Of a stretch of 64,000 nt of DNA, positions 49,401 to 61,400 are shown piece by piece. Within the stretch, counting starts at the first letter, position 1. Each line of letters opens with the position of its first letter. The notes under the pieces were generated by a model. That model was given only the letters and a program-made list of their open reading frames with translations, was not told the origin of the DNA and searched no databases. The stretch comes from Syngnathus acus. Lineage: Eukaryota; Chordata; Actinopteri; Syngnathiformes; Syngnathidae. Location: NCBI RefSeq assembly GCF_901709675.1, contig NC_051095.1, positions 8,895,956 to 8,959,955 on the forward strand, read 5' to 3'. A program made the translations under genes and the position numbers.

Positions 49401-52400
49401 TATTTTTTTATTTTTTATTTTTATTTATTTATTTTTTCTCCGCACTTGACGCGTGTACAAACAACGGCGCTAACAACACAACACAAACACGCTAGCTCAC
49501 GAGTTCCCTCCAATTGTCAGAACCCTGTTTTTTCTCTTAAACTTAAGAAAGGGTATAAAAATGAGTGGGGCAGCTGGCCATAGTAAGAAGTATCACTTTC
49601 ATAGGGAATGGGAGTAGCACTTTTTTTTCTCGATGACATATATATATATATATATATATATAATTATTATTTTTTTTAGTGGGTAGATCTTTGTGACTTG
49701 GTCATTTCAAAAGTAGCTCGCGAGCTGAAAAGGTTTGGGCACCCCTGCTGTAGAGGCTTGATAATAACCCTGATCATTTGAATCGGGTGTGTGAAGGAGG
49801 GGAACATTTAAAACAGGCAAGACAGCGGCTCTGCAGGAACCTGACTTGCCTGAGATCGACAAATGTATAATACGGCCCTCATGACACCCATGACAGCTTG
49901 CATGGGAAGACCTACCATTTTAATATGCAAAAGCAAGATTAAGTCAAAGCCAAAAGAGTTGGCATTCAGAAATTTTTATGAGTGACACAAGTTTGGTGAA
50001 ATAGTCAACATTGGCGCGGGAAATATTTGTGTTAGGTGGTGACGTGTCGGCTGTGAAAGTTTTTAAGGTTTTCATGATGGCAACAATTGGACCGTGGAAC
50101 ACATTTTTTTCCATTTCCCTCTTCGACTGATATCTTCTATTCATGTGCCGTCACCATTTTGGAGCATCAAATGGAGAAAATGAATGTGATAAAACGGTTT
50201 TATAAACTGAAAGACATGATTAAAAACAGCCATTTCAAAGAGTAAAAACAACATATCTTTTGTTGTTTTCAATTTATGGCGTCGTAGTAAGGTCATTCAA
50301 ATTTAGACCCCAGCAACTGTCAATCAACAGCCATAGCAAAGACTTTGATCAAAAGCCAAACACTGAGGGCTCAACCTCCATTCCTTCATTCTACACTTCG
50401 GGAACCATTCAATGCAAATCGCCTCTGCATAGTCCAAAATGCAGCATATGTCTAGGAATGATACAGAACCACTCATAGATCATGACAACTTTGCCAGAGT
50501 GGCTTTCGGGGAGGGGGGGCCCAGACGTATACTTAGCCGGGACACCATGTGATTTGGCTGCAACAAGGCAACGCATATATTCATTTAACTGCACATTAAC
50601 TGACCTCCGTGCAATAACAAGTTAAGCTTTTATCTGACTAAAACAAGCCCTACCGCTGTATCCAAATAAACCCGAGATGCTATTCAGTCAAAGCCGCTCA
50701 ATGGATTTCTAGGGACCAGATCGTAAAAAACACCCGCTAGTTTGCAAGCTAAAAACTCTCCAATGTTTAGTTTATCAGACCACACAAAACGAGCTCTGCA
50801 CACACCATGAAATCAAAATATTTGTTGACTGCACACAAGTTTATTATATTCTATCTTGGGTGATCTGGAAGCATCTTACTCAATTCCAACAGTGACCATT
50901 GAGAGACAACGCTAACCATATAAACCCAATCACGCAAAATAAAATGTGGTACAATTGCTGAAATGAGTCATCTATTTTGGAACTGAAATAAGATCTTGCG
51001 AGACCTAAAGAAAATCACTCTTTACGCTAGACCTCGTAGCTAAAAACCTCAGAATTCCGCCTTACCCGAGTCGGTGGCTGTGATCAGCAGGACGTATTTC
51101 CCTTGAGCCTCGCGGTCCAGAGTGTGAGTCAGACTCAATTGACCGCTGGCCGACAAACTGAAGCCGCCTTCGTCGTTACCGCCGCTCAGCATGTAGCTGA
51201 GCTGACCATTGGCGCCTTGGTCGTCGTCCCTGGCGACAACCTGAAAGAAATGGAGAACGACGTTTCTTCTGTATCTGTATTCCTATTTATGCCAGAACCC
51301 TTTTTCTCCGCAACAGGGAAGCTTGATATTCTCTCTTGATGGTTATTTGTATTGTGGTGGATGTTTAATTGGGTTAGGGTCAGACAGAACAAGGTTTGAG
51401 AAGAGACTATCGATTAGAAAACAGCAAAAGAGAACAATTGCATTATAAAACAGTATAGGACAAGACTGTAAGGGTGTGTTGATGGTGCATCGTGGGTTTG
51501 GCTATGTAGTGCTAAAATAATTGTAAAGAAAGATGTTCCAAGTGCTTGAATGGGTTTAGTATTTGCTACCAGAGAACTATATCTAATGAAGGCCAACACT
51601 CGAAGCAATCCCACGTTATCTAGGCTCCACTCTAAATTGGTCTGGGGACGATTTTGCTACAACCTTCAAGAAATTGTCTGCTTAAAGACTGTCCAAAGAT
51701 TGCTTTACCGTCTCAGAGTGTGTAAACAAAATGATTTGTTTTGGACCAAAGCTCTCGAATATAAGAGGACATTTTCTATACCGCCATACTTCGATCGGTT
51801 GTGATGGGATTGTGACGATCTGTATCTGTCACATTGCATTGATAGTTACTGTGAGCAACAACGTGTTATGTCGACTACTCAGTACTTAATAGTAATATTG
51901 TTCCATCAGAGGGGTTCATTTCATCACAGTGATACCATGAAGGTAATTATTGAGGGCAGGAAGTTCATCACTTATTCAATTTGCCCAATCAGATTTTCCC
52001 TGGGAATCAGCAACAAGGCGAAAAACACGCTAATTTCCAACTGACGAGAGAAGACGGATTCTGGAAATTTGTCGTTCTCCTCCATTTTTATACGCGGCTC
52101 ATTTAAATCATCATGGTGGTCATGACCGTAATGACTTCTGTGGTGCGTTTAAGCTAAGCCGCATATTTCGGTCGAATCCCGCGGAGCCTAAATTGCGCGA
52201 GACAAATTGTAGTCTTCCATCATTAAATCATTGCTTCACTCATGTTTTTTTCTCATGACATGCGGTTAGAAGAAACGCCACCACGCTAGTGGCAGCTATA
52301 GCACTCGCATACCTGCCCTTATTGAGTTAGGTAAAAGACATCACTTTACAGCATTATCTCATTTGAGGTCTCCGGACTGTCATTCAAAAATACAATCTGC

Positions 52401-55400
52401 CTTCTCAGACACTCTGTCTGTGAATGTTATTGATCTAACATCTTAAATCTGTGAACCACTTGACTAAAGACCAAAGTAGATCTAGTCACCTGAAGGATGT
52501 TTCTCGGTAGCGACTCAAGGTTTTCCTGAACATTTACTGTGTAAGGAGAGAGCTCAAACACAGGCGAGCAGTCGTTGACATCCAGCAATACAATGTTGAC
52601 CGTCGCATGGTCCACTCTTGGACTGCTTCCACGGTCAGACGCTTGGACAACTAGTGAGTAGGAAGCCTGTACTTCCCGGTCCAACTGCTTGGCCACCGAT
52701 ACCATCCCTGTGACCGAATCCATCCTGAAGTCTCTGTTGGTATTTCCCCCTGAGATAGAGAAGCGGATTTGCCCATTTGTGCCTTCGTCTGAGTCGGTGG
52801 CAAACACCTGGATGATGTCCATCCCAGTCAAGGTGTTCTCCTCGATCTCAATGTCATAGATATTTTGGGAGAAGGTCGGCGTGTTGTCGTTGACATCCAG
52901 AACCAACATGGTCACGTCCATGGTTGAGGACAGCGGTGGCTCGCCCTTATCAGTGGCGACCACTGTCAGAGTGTAGTTAGCGAGCTCCTCTCTGTCCAGT
53001 TCTCCAATCAACCTAACATCACCATCTATGGTGCCGATGCTGAACTTGTTACCGAAGGGTCCCTTGAGAGAATACTCGACGTAGCTGTTCGGCCCGCTGT
53101 CGGCATCCGTAGCCAGGGCGCTGAACACTGATGTGTCCACTGGCGTGTTCTCCTGGATGTACGTCATCTTTTGGGAAATGAATGTCGGTGGGCAGTCATT
53201 GACATCCAAAAGGATGATGGACACCTGGGCGGTGCTAGTGAACCGGGTCATCGGAGGTGGAGCCAGATCATTGACTGTGATCACCAGGTTGTAGAAGGAC
53301 TGTGTTTCCCTGTCCAAGGTCTTTTTGGTTTGTAGGACACCCTCTTTGGTGATAACAAAGTGGTCCTGTGGATCGCCTGATACAATTTTGTAGAGAAGGT
53401 GTGCATTGGGACCTGCAAGACACATACCGATCGACAAATTAGGGATTAGATAGGACAAAAAATGTGCTTCATAAGTAAAAATGATTTTGTTTTCTTCGTG
53501 GGAGATTTCTTTTTTCCAAACCAGACTCTAGGCTAGTTGTAGCAGCTAGCCTGTTCACAGTGGTAGTGGTAGGAGCTCACGCTGTTCATTAATGTAATGA
53601 AAGTCATAATGTTGGTCCAGGTTGAAGGCAGGTAGAAGACAGGACTATTCCTCAAAACAAGCTGAATTCAGAAATGATAATAAAGTGTTCTGTTGTTGTT
53701 TCTGGGGGTGTTATAATTACCTACAAACATGTCACAGAAATAATATTAGGAAACACGAGAAGTTAAATTAAGTTTGTCTGAATGTCAATATGACACAGAG
53801 CTAAAAACCCTCAAACGATCCCGTGATGTACATACAAACAGTTGGGGTCATTTGTGTTGACATGGCAATTTCCAAATCTTATACAAAGAGCATACAGCAG
53901 ATGACAAAAAATAGCTCACAAGGATCGGAATGGGAAGTGGATGTCTGCGTCCCAAAAAATAGCGGAAACCAGGAAACCACCGATTGTTTTCATGTTCAGA
54001 CGTGAGACAAGATTGTTTTTGACATGCTGTTTTTTTTCCTGTTTGCAAACAACAGGTTTTATCTTTTCAACAGCGAGTTTTAAAAGCTACTACTCTCAGG
54101 TTAACTCTTTGTCATGCAGCTGTTTCTTAATGAGCCAAGCTAGGTAATACGACACTTTGTGAAAATATAAGTTCGGACTGTAAAACCACCTGTTGAACTG
54201 TAACAACACACGACATACAGTCTGGTACATAATGGCCCAATGGAAACGATATGCTACCAAAGAATACCCGACACGGACATGCAACATGTGGTCATAAGTG
54301 CTTACTGCCTGCCATGTTTAATTGAATTTGTTCTTAGCTTCCAGGCCTAAATTTGAAGAATTAACTAAATCTGGTCTCTTGATTTTATTTGGAGGAAACC
54401 AATGCAGGAGCAAGTAGATTAGATTGAGCATACCTCTTGTTTCACATTGTATTTTAATCAGACCAACTGTTTGAGGGAATTTAGAGCTAAAAAAATACTG
54501 ACATCTGCAGTTTCATAAACAAAAAAAATGCAAGTGCTGCTCTACTATGACCTTAGATTACATATGAGCTTGATAACAAAGACATTTTGCAGGATTGCGG
54601 AAGGTTGCACATTTACCCCGGCATCTATTGTTCTAGATGACATTGCTAGATATGCTAATTGTGCTTAAATGCATTATCTGGCATCCATTTCCACAAATTG
54701 TGGACTCGCAACAGCTGGAACTCCCCGTTCTTGTCTTTGCAAAGTGGAAGATGCAATCTAGGACTCACGACAGGCAGCAATTGAAAGACAAATGCTATGA
54801 ATCATCTTTTTTATTTTTAATATAGTGCTATTTTTAGAGAATAAAGTTTCCCAGGACAGTGTAACAAGCCAATGAAGTTGTACTTTTCAAATTCACTTAT
54901 AAAAATGACTTTTTTTCAATATCAATTTACACCTGTATCTTTGAAAAAATTTCACTTTGCTCGAATGACATTATGACTTTTCACCCAAACGAAGTACCCA
55001 AAGTGTTTTTTTACTTAGCAGTTGTGTTAAATTGCTGGCAGGATTTGATGATCCAGGAATCTAAACAGTCTGAGAACCCCTGATCTAAACTTGACATCAG
55101 GTTCTATCCAAAAGCTTTAGTGTGGAACTCGAGGGGTTGAAATGATCTTAAATTGAGCATTGGTAATTAAACTCAACGGGTTAGTCATGTGGAAAGCATC
55201 TACCTTCCCACACCAGGGCAGAGCATATTTACAGTACACAAGTAATCCCTTATCAAAGGCATGAGTGCCACTTCCATCTGGGTTGTCCACAGAGAAAGAG
55301 GGGAGGAGGTCAGGTCAAAGGGCAGGGCTTAGGAAGTGCTAACAATGGCAGTGTTTTATTTGGACAGTGGGAACGGGCAGCTATAGGTTTATGAGATTGT

Positions 55401-58400
55401 GGCGAGGAGGCCGGCTGGAGGACTGGACGCCCCATTTCCCTGGGAATGTAGGTCACAACCAGCGCATTACGGTCTACATGTAGCGGTAATTACAGCGGGT
55501 TTGGCAAATGCCACTACCTGATCTCACTCGTAATCACATGGTCAGCGTGTTGTATTTTAGAAGTTATTTGATGCGTGACATGAAGTTGGACGGCCATGAT
55601 ATATGATGCATGCATGAGATGAAATATGAGGTTGTATATTGCCAGAAGATGACTAAAGAAGGACGGCAGAAGTTTATTAGTTCAACAGGACAACAGTTCG
55701 AATATGAGCTTGGTTGTTGATCTGAGTTGGACAGATTGTGTCATTTCGGTTATATTTCTGGAACATTAATTATGAATACCACGTTTGCCATAAAGAGTGG
55801 CTGGATGTGCTGAAGTGTTTGTTTGGGCACTGAGTAGGCTTTAAAAAAAAACGTCATTTCTCCATAAGAGAAACGGTCCAAACCACGGGTGAACTTCTCA
55901 CAGGCCAGCTATTTGGCTCATACCAAAATACCAACCAGACATTCCAAATTGGTACACCCACAGCAATTTGTGGAATCCAATACAAAATATGTTGCTTTTA
56001 ATATTGGTATAATTTTTATTTTCATATATTTTTTTTAGCATCCTTTCAGGCATTCATTTTCTATAGCGTAGAATTATTTGTATTTTATTTTATTTTTTCA
56101 TGTGAGGTTTGCAACTTCAAATGGTTGTCAAATAATGAACATCTTTCAGTATGAGATATGTATTGGTATACGTGCAGTGTGGCTAATGTTCTGTCCAGAG
56201 AGCCTACAAGTGTCTCAGAAGAATGAATAAGTGTAAAAAAGTGATCTTTTGTGTCAGCATGCCTCCTGTGTGTGCAGTGATGTGCGTCTGTTCATTGTTG
56301 TTCATGTACATACCATCATCTGCATCACTGGCATTGACAACAACAATGCTGGATCCAGGCGGCAAGCTCTCCAAAACCGATGTGCTGTACACGGTGGTGT
56401 TAAACGAGGGAGCGTTGTCATTCACATCCAGGATGTTGAAGTAGACCCTAACCGTGCTGGCCTGCCCCCCGCCATCCAGCGCCTTGGCCGTCAGGATGTA
56501 GTACTGCTGATTCTCGTAGTCCAGGGGCCGCGTCACATTAAAAACACCAGTGACCGGGTTCAGCAGGAAGGTCTCGTCCTCGTCGTCGTCCTCTAATAAA
56601 TATGTGACCTCGCCGTTCACCCCTGAGTCAGAGTCGCTGGCAAGGATCGCCGCCACAATGGAGCCTGAGAAACCGTTGATGACACAAAAAACCTTCAAGG
56701 ATTTGCTTTTCACTGCCAATGCGATTAAATGAAAACTCAGCGTGGGGTTATCACTGCAAGGTTTTTTTATGAATACCGATGACTCACTCGCTTTCTCGCA
56801 AATGGACAATTTTTCAAATTAAATGCTGTGGCAGGCTGCCAATCATTGACATTGATAAATACAATGTACCATTTATAAATGGGACATGAACAGGCTGCAT
56901 GCTGAATACTTGGATCTTAGAAAGTGGCTTTCACTTTCTGTAGTTCATCCATATTCTGCAGATTTCATGGGGTATAGCAGGTGAGCTGGAGCCTATGGCG
57001 GCTTACTTTGGGGTACACCCTAGAATGGCACTAGTCATTGGCAGGAAACGTATGTATAGACGAACAACCTTCAACTAGGAGAAAGCTGGACTACCAATGT
57101 GTAAACCATACAAATACCAGAAGCCGAGATTTGAATCTCTGACCTCGGAAGTATTTGGCTGATTTGCTGAGGACTCGGTCACTGTGCTATTATATCAAGG
57201 ATACTTGATCACAGATACTCAAGATCAAACCTTCAACCTTCAGTTGAGAGATGAACACTCTAGTCCTTACCTGATGGCGTATCTTCGGGGATGTCAAAGG
57301 AGTATGTCGGCCGCGAAAACTTGGGCGTGTGGTCGTTGACATCCTCAACAGTGATGTTGAGCCTCATGTCGGATGACTGCTTCCCGTCGTCAGCGCGCAC
57401 CAGCAGGGAGTAACTGGAGCGGCGTTCCCGGTCCAGCTTCTTGGTAGCGATCAGATCGCCAGATTCAGGGTCAATCCGGAAACTGTCGTCCGCACCGCTG
57501 ATGATGGTGTACGTCACCAAAGCATTTGGGCCCTTGAAGTAGAGAGAATAGAAGATAATTTTACAGCTGTTGTCTAATTTTGGCAATTAATCTGTTCAGA
57601 GTTACAGGGTAGCTGAAATGTATCACTAATGACTGCGGACGTAAGATCGACTGTGTTAGGGTTGACAAATTGTGGGCAAAACTCAAGTACTCAACTACAG
57701 TCAGGAGGAAAAGGTAAATCTTGTCTTTTACAGCATTGGACTTTGTTTAACTCAGTCTCAAAGTGAGGTATAATAGGCCACATAGAGGTTAAACATTTTC
57801 ACTGATGGATTGATTGGTGATGAAAGTGTCTCTATCTAGGAGGAAATCAGATTACTTTTGCACTCATGTTAGCATCGGGGCCTCTCCAGATCAAAGTGTG
57901 ACCGTTGACTGACTTGTGTTGTGCTACTTGTCATCTCATACACAACACCAATCTATGACAGCGATTTGAAAGAACACCACGTACACCTTGTACACTTTAA
58001 GCCTCAGCAAACTCCACCCATTCAGAAGAGGCTCTGTGTTTGAAGGTTTATTGAGTTCCTAGCTTCGTGTGCAGCTAAGTGATCCTCTGGTACAAGCTGC
58101 ACACCACTATTGCAACCATGACTTTGGAACTGGAGAGGAGTCCCTGAATGCGATATGATGCATGAAAGCGCCTGATGAGAGGTCTGACGTTCAGGTTTGT
58201 CCCGGCAACAATAGGAGATCAGACAACTGTCTCGCCTAGTCTGTGTTTTTTTTTAATGTGTTCAATAAAAAAGCGACATCAAAAAGCGGCTGCCATTCAG
58301 TGGGATGAGGCGAGGGGTCTGGTTACAGCTGGTTAAAAGCTAAGCAAGAAGAGTCTCTTTCAGTTGTATCTGGGGCTGTTTGCTGGGTGCTTTTTGATCC

Positions 58401-61400
58401 TGCCAGGACAATAGGGAGGCTTATGTTGAGATAAGTGTATTAGCATATTTACTGGCTGTTGCCTGATGACAATTGTATTCACGTCATGGTGGCCTTCAAT
58501 GTATTGTAGCGGCGACCCTGTTCTGTGGGTTGGTGTAGGAGAGCAAGAGCAAAGCACAGTGTGTGCTTCGTAAGTTAAGCACAAGTTTTGTTGGCCTTTA
58601 TATAAAAAAAAAAACAATTTTACACGAGAAGATACTGACGGCAGCAAGAAAATGGCGCGCCAACTAAGACTTTGTAATGCTACCCTTTGACATAATGAAC
58701 CAAATAAAACCAAACAAGGATAACAAATTCAAACATGCTAATCAGTCTTCCGAGATTCTCCAGTCACAATTCACAATGAATTCTTATCTTCATTTTTTTT
58801 CCTTGAAGGCTTGACCTTGTCTTATTGCATTACCAGAGACCCCTTCTGTGGTCCAGGCGCAATAAACCCAAAAAGTCAGAAGGCAGTCGCCGCGAGGCTC
58901 TACTCATCTAAAAACCCCACTGTCATCAATCAGTGTCTCTCGCTCTGGCAATCCCATCAGCAACCTGGGCTGCAGGCCGGAAACTAACACTTGTGGGTTT
59001 GCCAATTAATATTCCTGGCAGGCGGGACAAAACGACATGAGAAAAGGATCAGAAATAAAATTCCATCAAAGTATTTTTTTTTGCAAAGTACCCAATGTGA
59101 TTAAGATCTTACACACTAACAGCACTTTCATTCCTGACCTTGACTCAAGCCTACTTTACAGCCCTCGATAGACGCATCATTGGGAACGGCAGGCGAAGGG
59201 AGGGGTGTGGGGGGTTAACCAATTAAACAGCAGCCTTTCAGTAGGAGCAGAAGGAAACTCATTTAACAGACCGAAGGCTTCAGAAAAAACTGGGCAACAC
59301 AGACGTTTGAAAAACTATGTGCTGACACCCGTCACCTGTTTCTATTTGACGTGGTGGCTATCCAGGAAAAAAGAGGTAGCCGCAGCTTTGCCTTCTATTG
59401 GTTTGCCATTCATAATGCAGCCAAGATGGCAGTGATGTTGATGTGTCAGGAAGGGATAAAAAAAAATGCTTTCAGCAAAACGAAGAGACAAAACATAGTA
59501 CAGGTCCCCAACCATTCGACAAAGATTCAAAATTCTCCATATTGGTAGTTTTAGTCGTAAATTTGCCCAAAATACTTTAATATCATTTGATCACATTATT
59601 CTTAAAAATAATGGATTACAAACTATTTGATTTTGAAAAACTGCGCGTATATGCAGTGAAAAGTCGACTCCCTTATCTTTCATTCAAGATGAATCATTTA
59701 GACACACTTCTGTGACAGTGATCACTATTATCCTCTTAGCAAAGAAGAAATGTTTTTTTGGGGAAATAGCATGGAAAAAGTATACAAAAATAGATTAACT
59801 TGCTTCACAATGTTAAAGAGATTGGTAAATTCGTTTGGTTCAAGGGATGGTCCCAACACATGAGGTGTTCATATGGAAAACAATGGAATGTTATAAAGGG
59901 GTTTTAAAGTTATTGTTTCTGTACAGGGATGGTAATTCCGACTTTCAGTGCTTTTTACTTAGTCGCAAATTAAAAATTTCCGACTCGTGGTTTGCGCATA
60001 ACCAAAGCCCCCGACTGCACATCTGCACTGACCTGGCATTTGCATAATAGTTGTGGCACACTTCCTTGGGCAGAGAGTCAAGAAAAGCCTTGAAAAGTAT
60101 CAATGGACAAACCAGCTGTTGGTCTTTTTAACGTCAGCTAAGAGAAGGCTTCATAAGTTCCCAGTTGGTGATGTTGATTTCAACGCTCAGTTGCAGAAAC
60201 CCCTCTTGGAGCACCTGCTGTTGCAATTTGTCCTCATTAAAAATGCACATGTGAAATTTTCCACGGGAGTTAAGAAAGCTTGTAAAAAGCGTCAGTCAAA
60301 CGAGGTGACAAAGATTTTCAAAAGAGCTTTAACTTGTATTGGTCCGAGGGTTTAAACACTGATTTAAATTCAACCTTTCTGGGGTGAAAACGGGACCAGC
60401 CAGACGGATTTTTACGACAGTTAAGTCTGGGATATGATGTCTGCATTCATTCTGTCAGCTGGTCAACAGCTTGGCCTCAAAGGGGGAATCTTCCGATCCG
60501 TTCCAACTTCCCGGTGTCGTTGCAAGTTAGGTTTCCTGTGCAAGGATGTGGGCAACAAACTTGGCTGGAGTATAACTTTCACTTAGCATCTTTTTTTTTT
60601 AACAAAAAATACCTCCTATATATGTATATGTTTTTCAATTCAGCTTTGCTAGATGGGATTTTTTTTTTATATAACTAATGACAAAAATAGTTTGTGGTCA
60701 ACAGCTCAGACTGCCATCCCTCTTAAGTCTGCATGAGGAAAAAGTGAGCATAATTTCAATTCCATATGCCTTTTGAGATGAAAGGCCAAATAATGTCCCC
60801 TAAAATCCAACATTCCATCCTAGCTCTCAAACCTGCCTTGGGCTCTGAGATTTACAGTCGATATATAGAGTCTCGAAAAAAAAAAAAAAGCCTACAAGTG
60901 CCACTTTATGACTTTCATCACACGACGCGGGGGCGAGACCAACAGCTGCACGTTGAAAAGTTGTGTGGCCTCGTCATTTATGTTTGAGACCATTCTCGGT
61001 CTTTGTAATCTCAGTGGCCGGATTTTGCCCCTGGATTTAATGTTCGTATTGTGACTTTGCAGCTAATGACGAGGAACCTGTCGCTCATTGAAGGGAGAGA
61101 CTGGTGATGTCATCCAATACCAATGAATTCAGATTAGTTCTGAGGTACCTACCTTCTGGGAAGTTAAGGCAGTTTGACAAAAAATAAAATAAATGAATTG
61201 TGCTCCGTGAAGTTATCACGGTTCATAAATAGACTAGACATTAAATTAGTGCCCGGAGAAGACCCACACAGGCACAGGGAGAACATGCAAACTCCACACT
61301 GGGAGGTATATAACGTCATTTTGTTCTCATTCTAAATTTAATTAAAATAAAATTGTTGTTTTTTAGTAGGGCTTTTTAAAACTGTCCTTTAAATGTTAAA

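Larger units (their letters stand above)
40563..51065 (-). other. fat4: fat4 longest intron (10.5 kb)
   Basis: It contains a CpG-dense island (about 42,415-42,850), a SINE fragment (43080-43235), a C21 run (45544-45564), ATTA-rich clusters (46,431-46,482 and 47,090-47,255), a diverged hAT remnant (47852-47995) and an intact hAT element (49339-49747). No cadherin exon is missing, since the phases of the flanking exons fit directly. Confidence 0.88.

Noticed and set aside
49239-49583. 114-codon plus-strand frame entering the hAT element
   Set aside because: It has no DDE or hAT dimerisation motif; the hydrophobic run comes from a T-rich tract.
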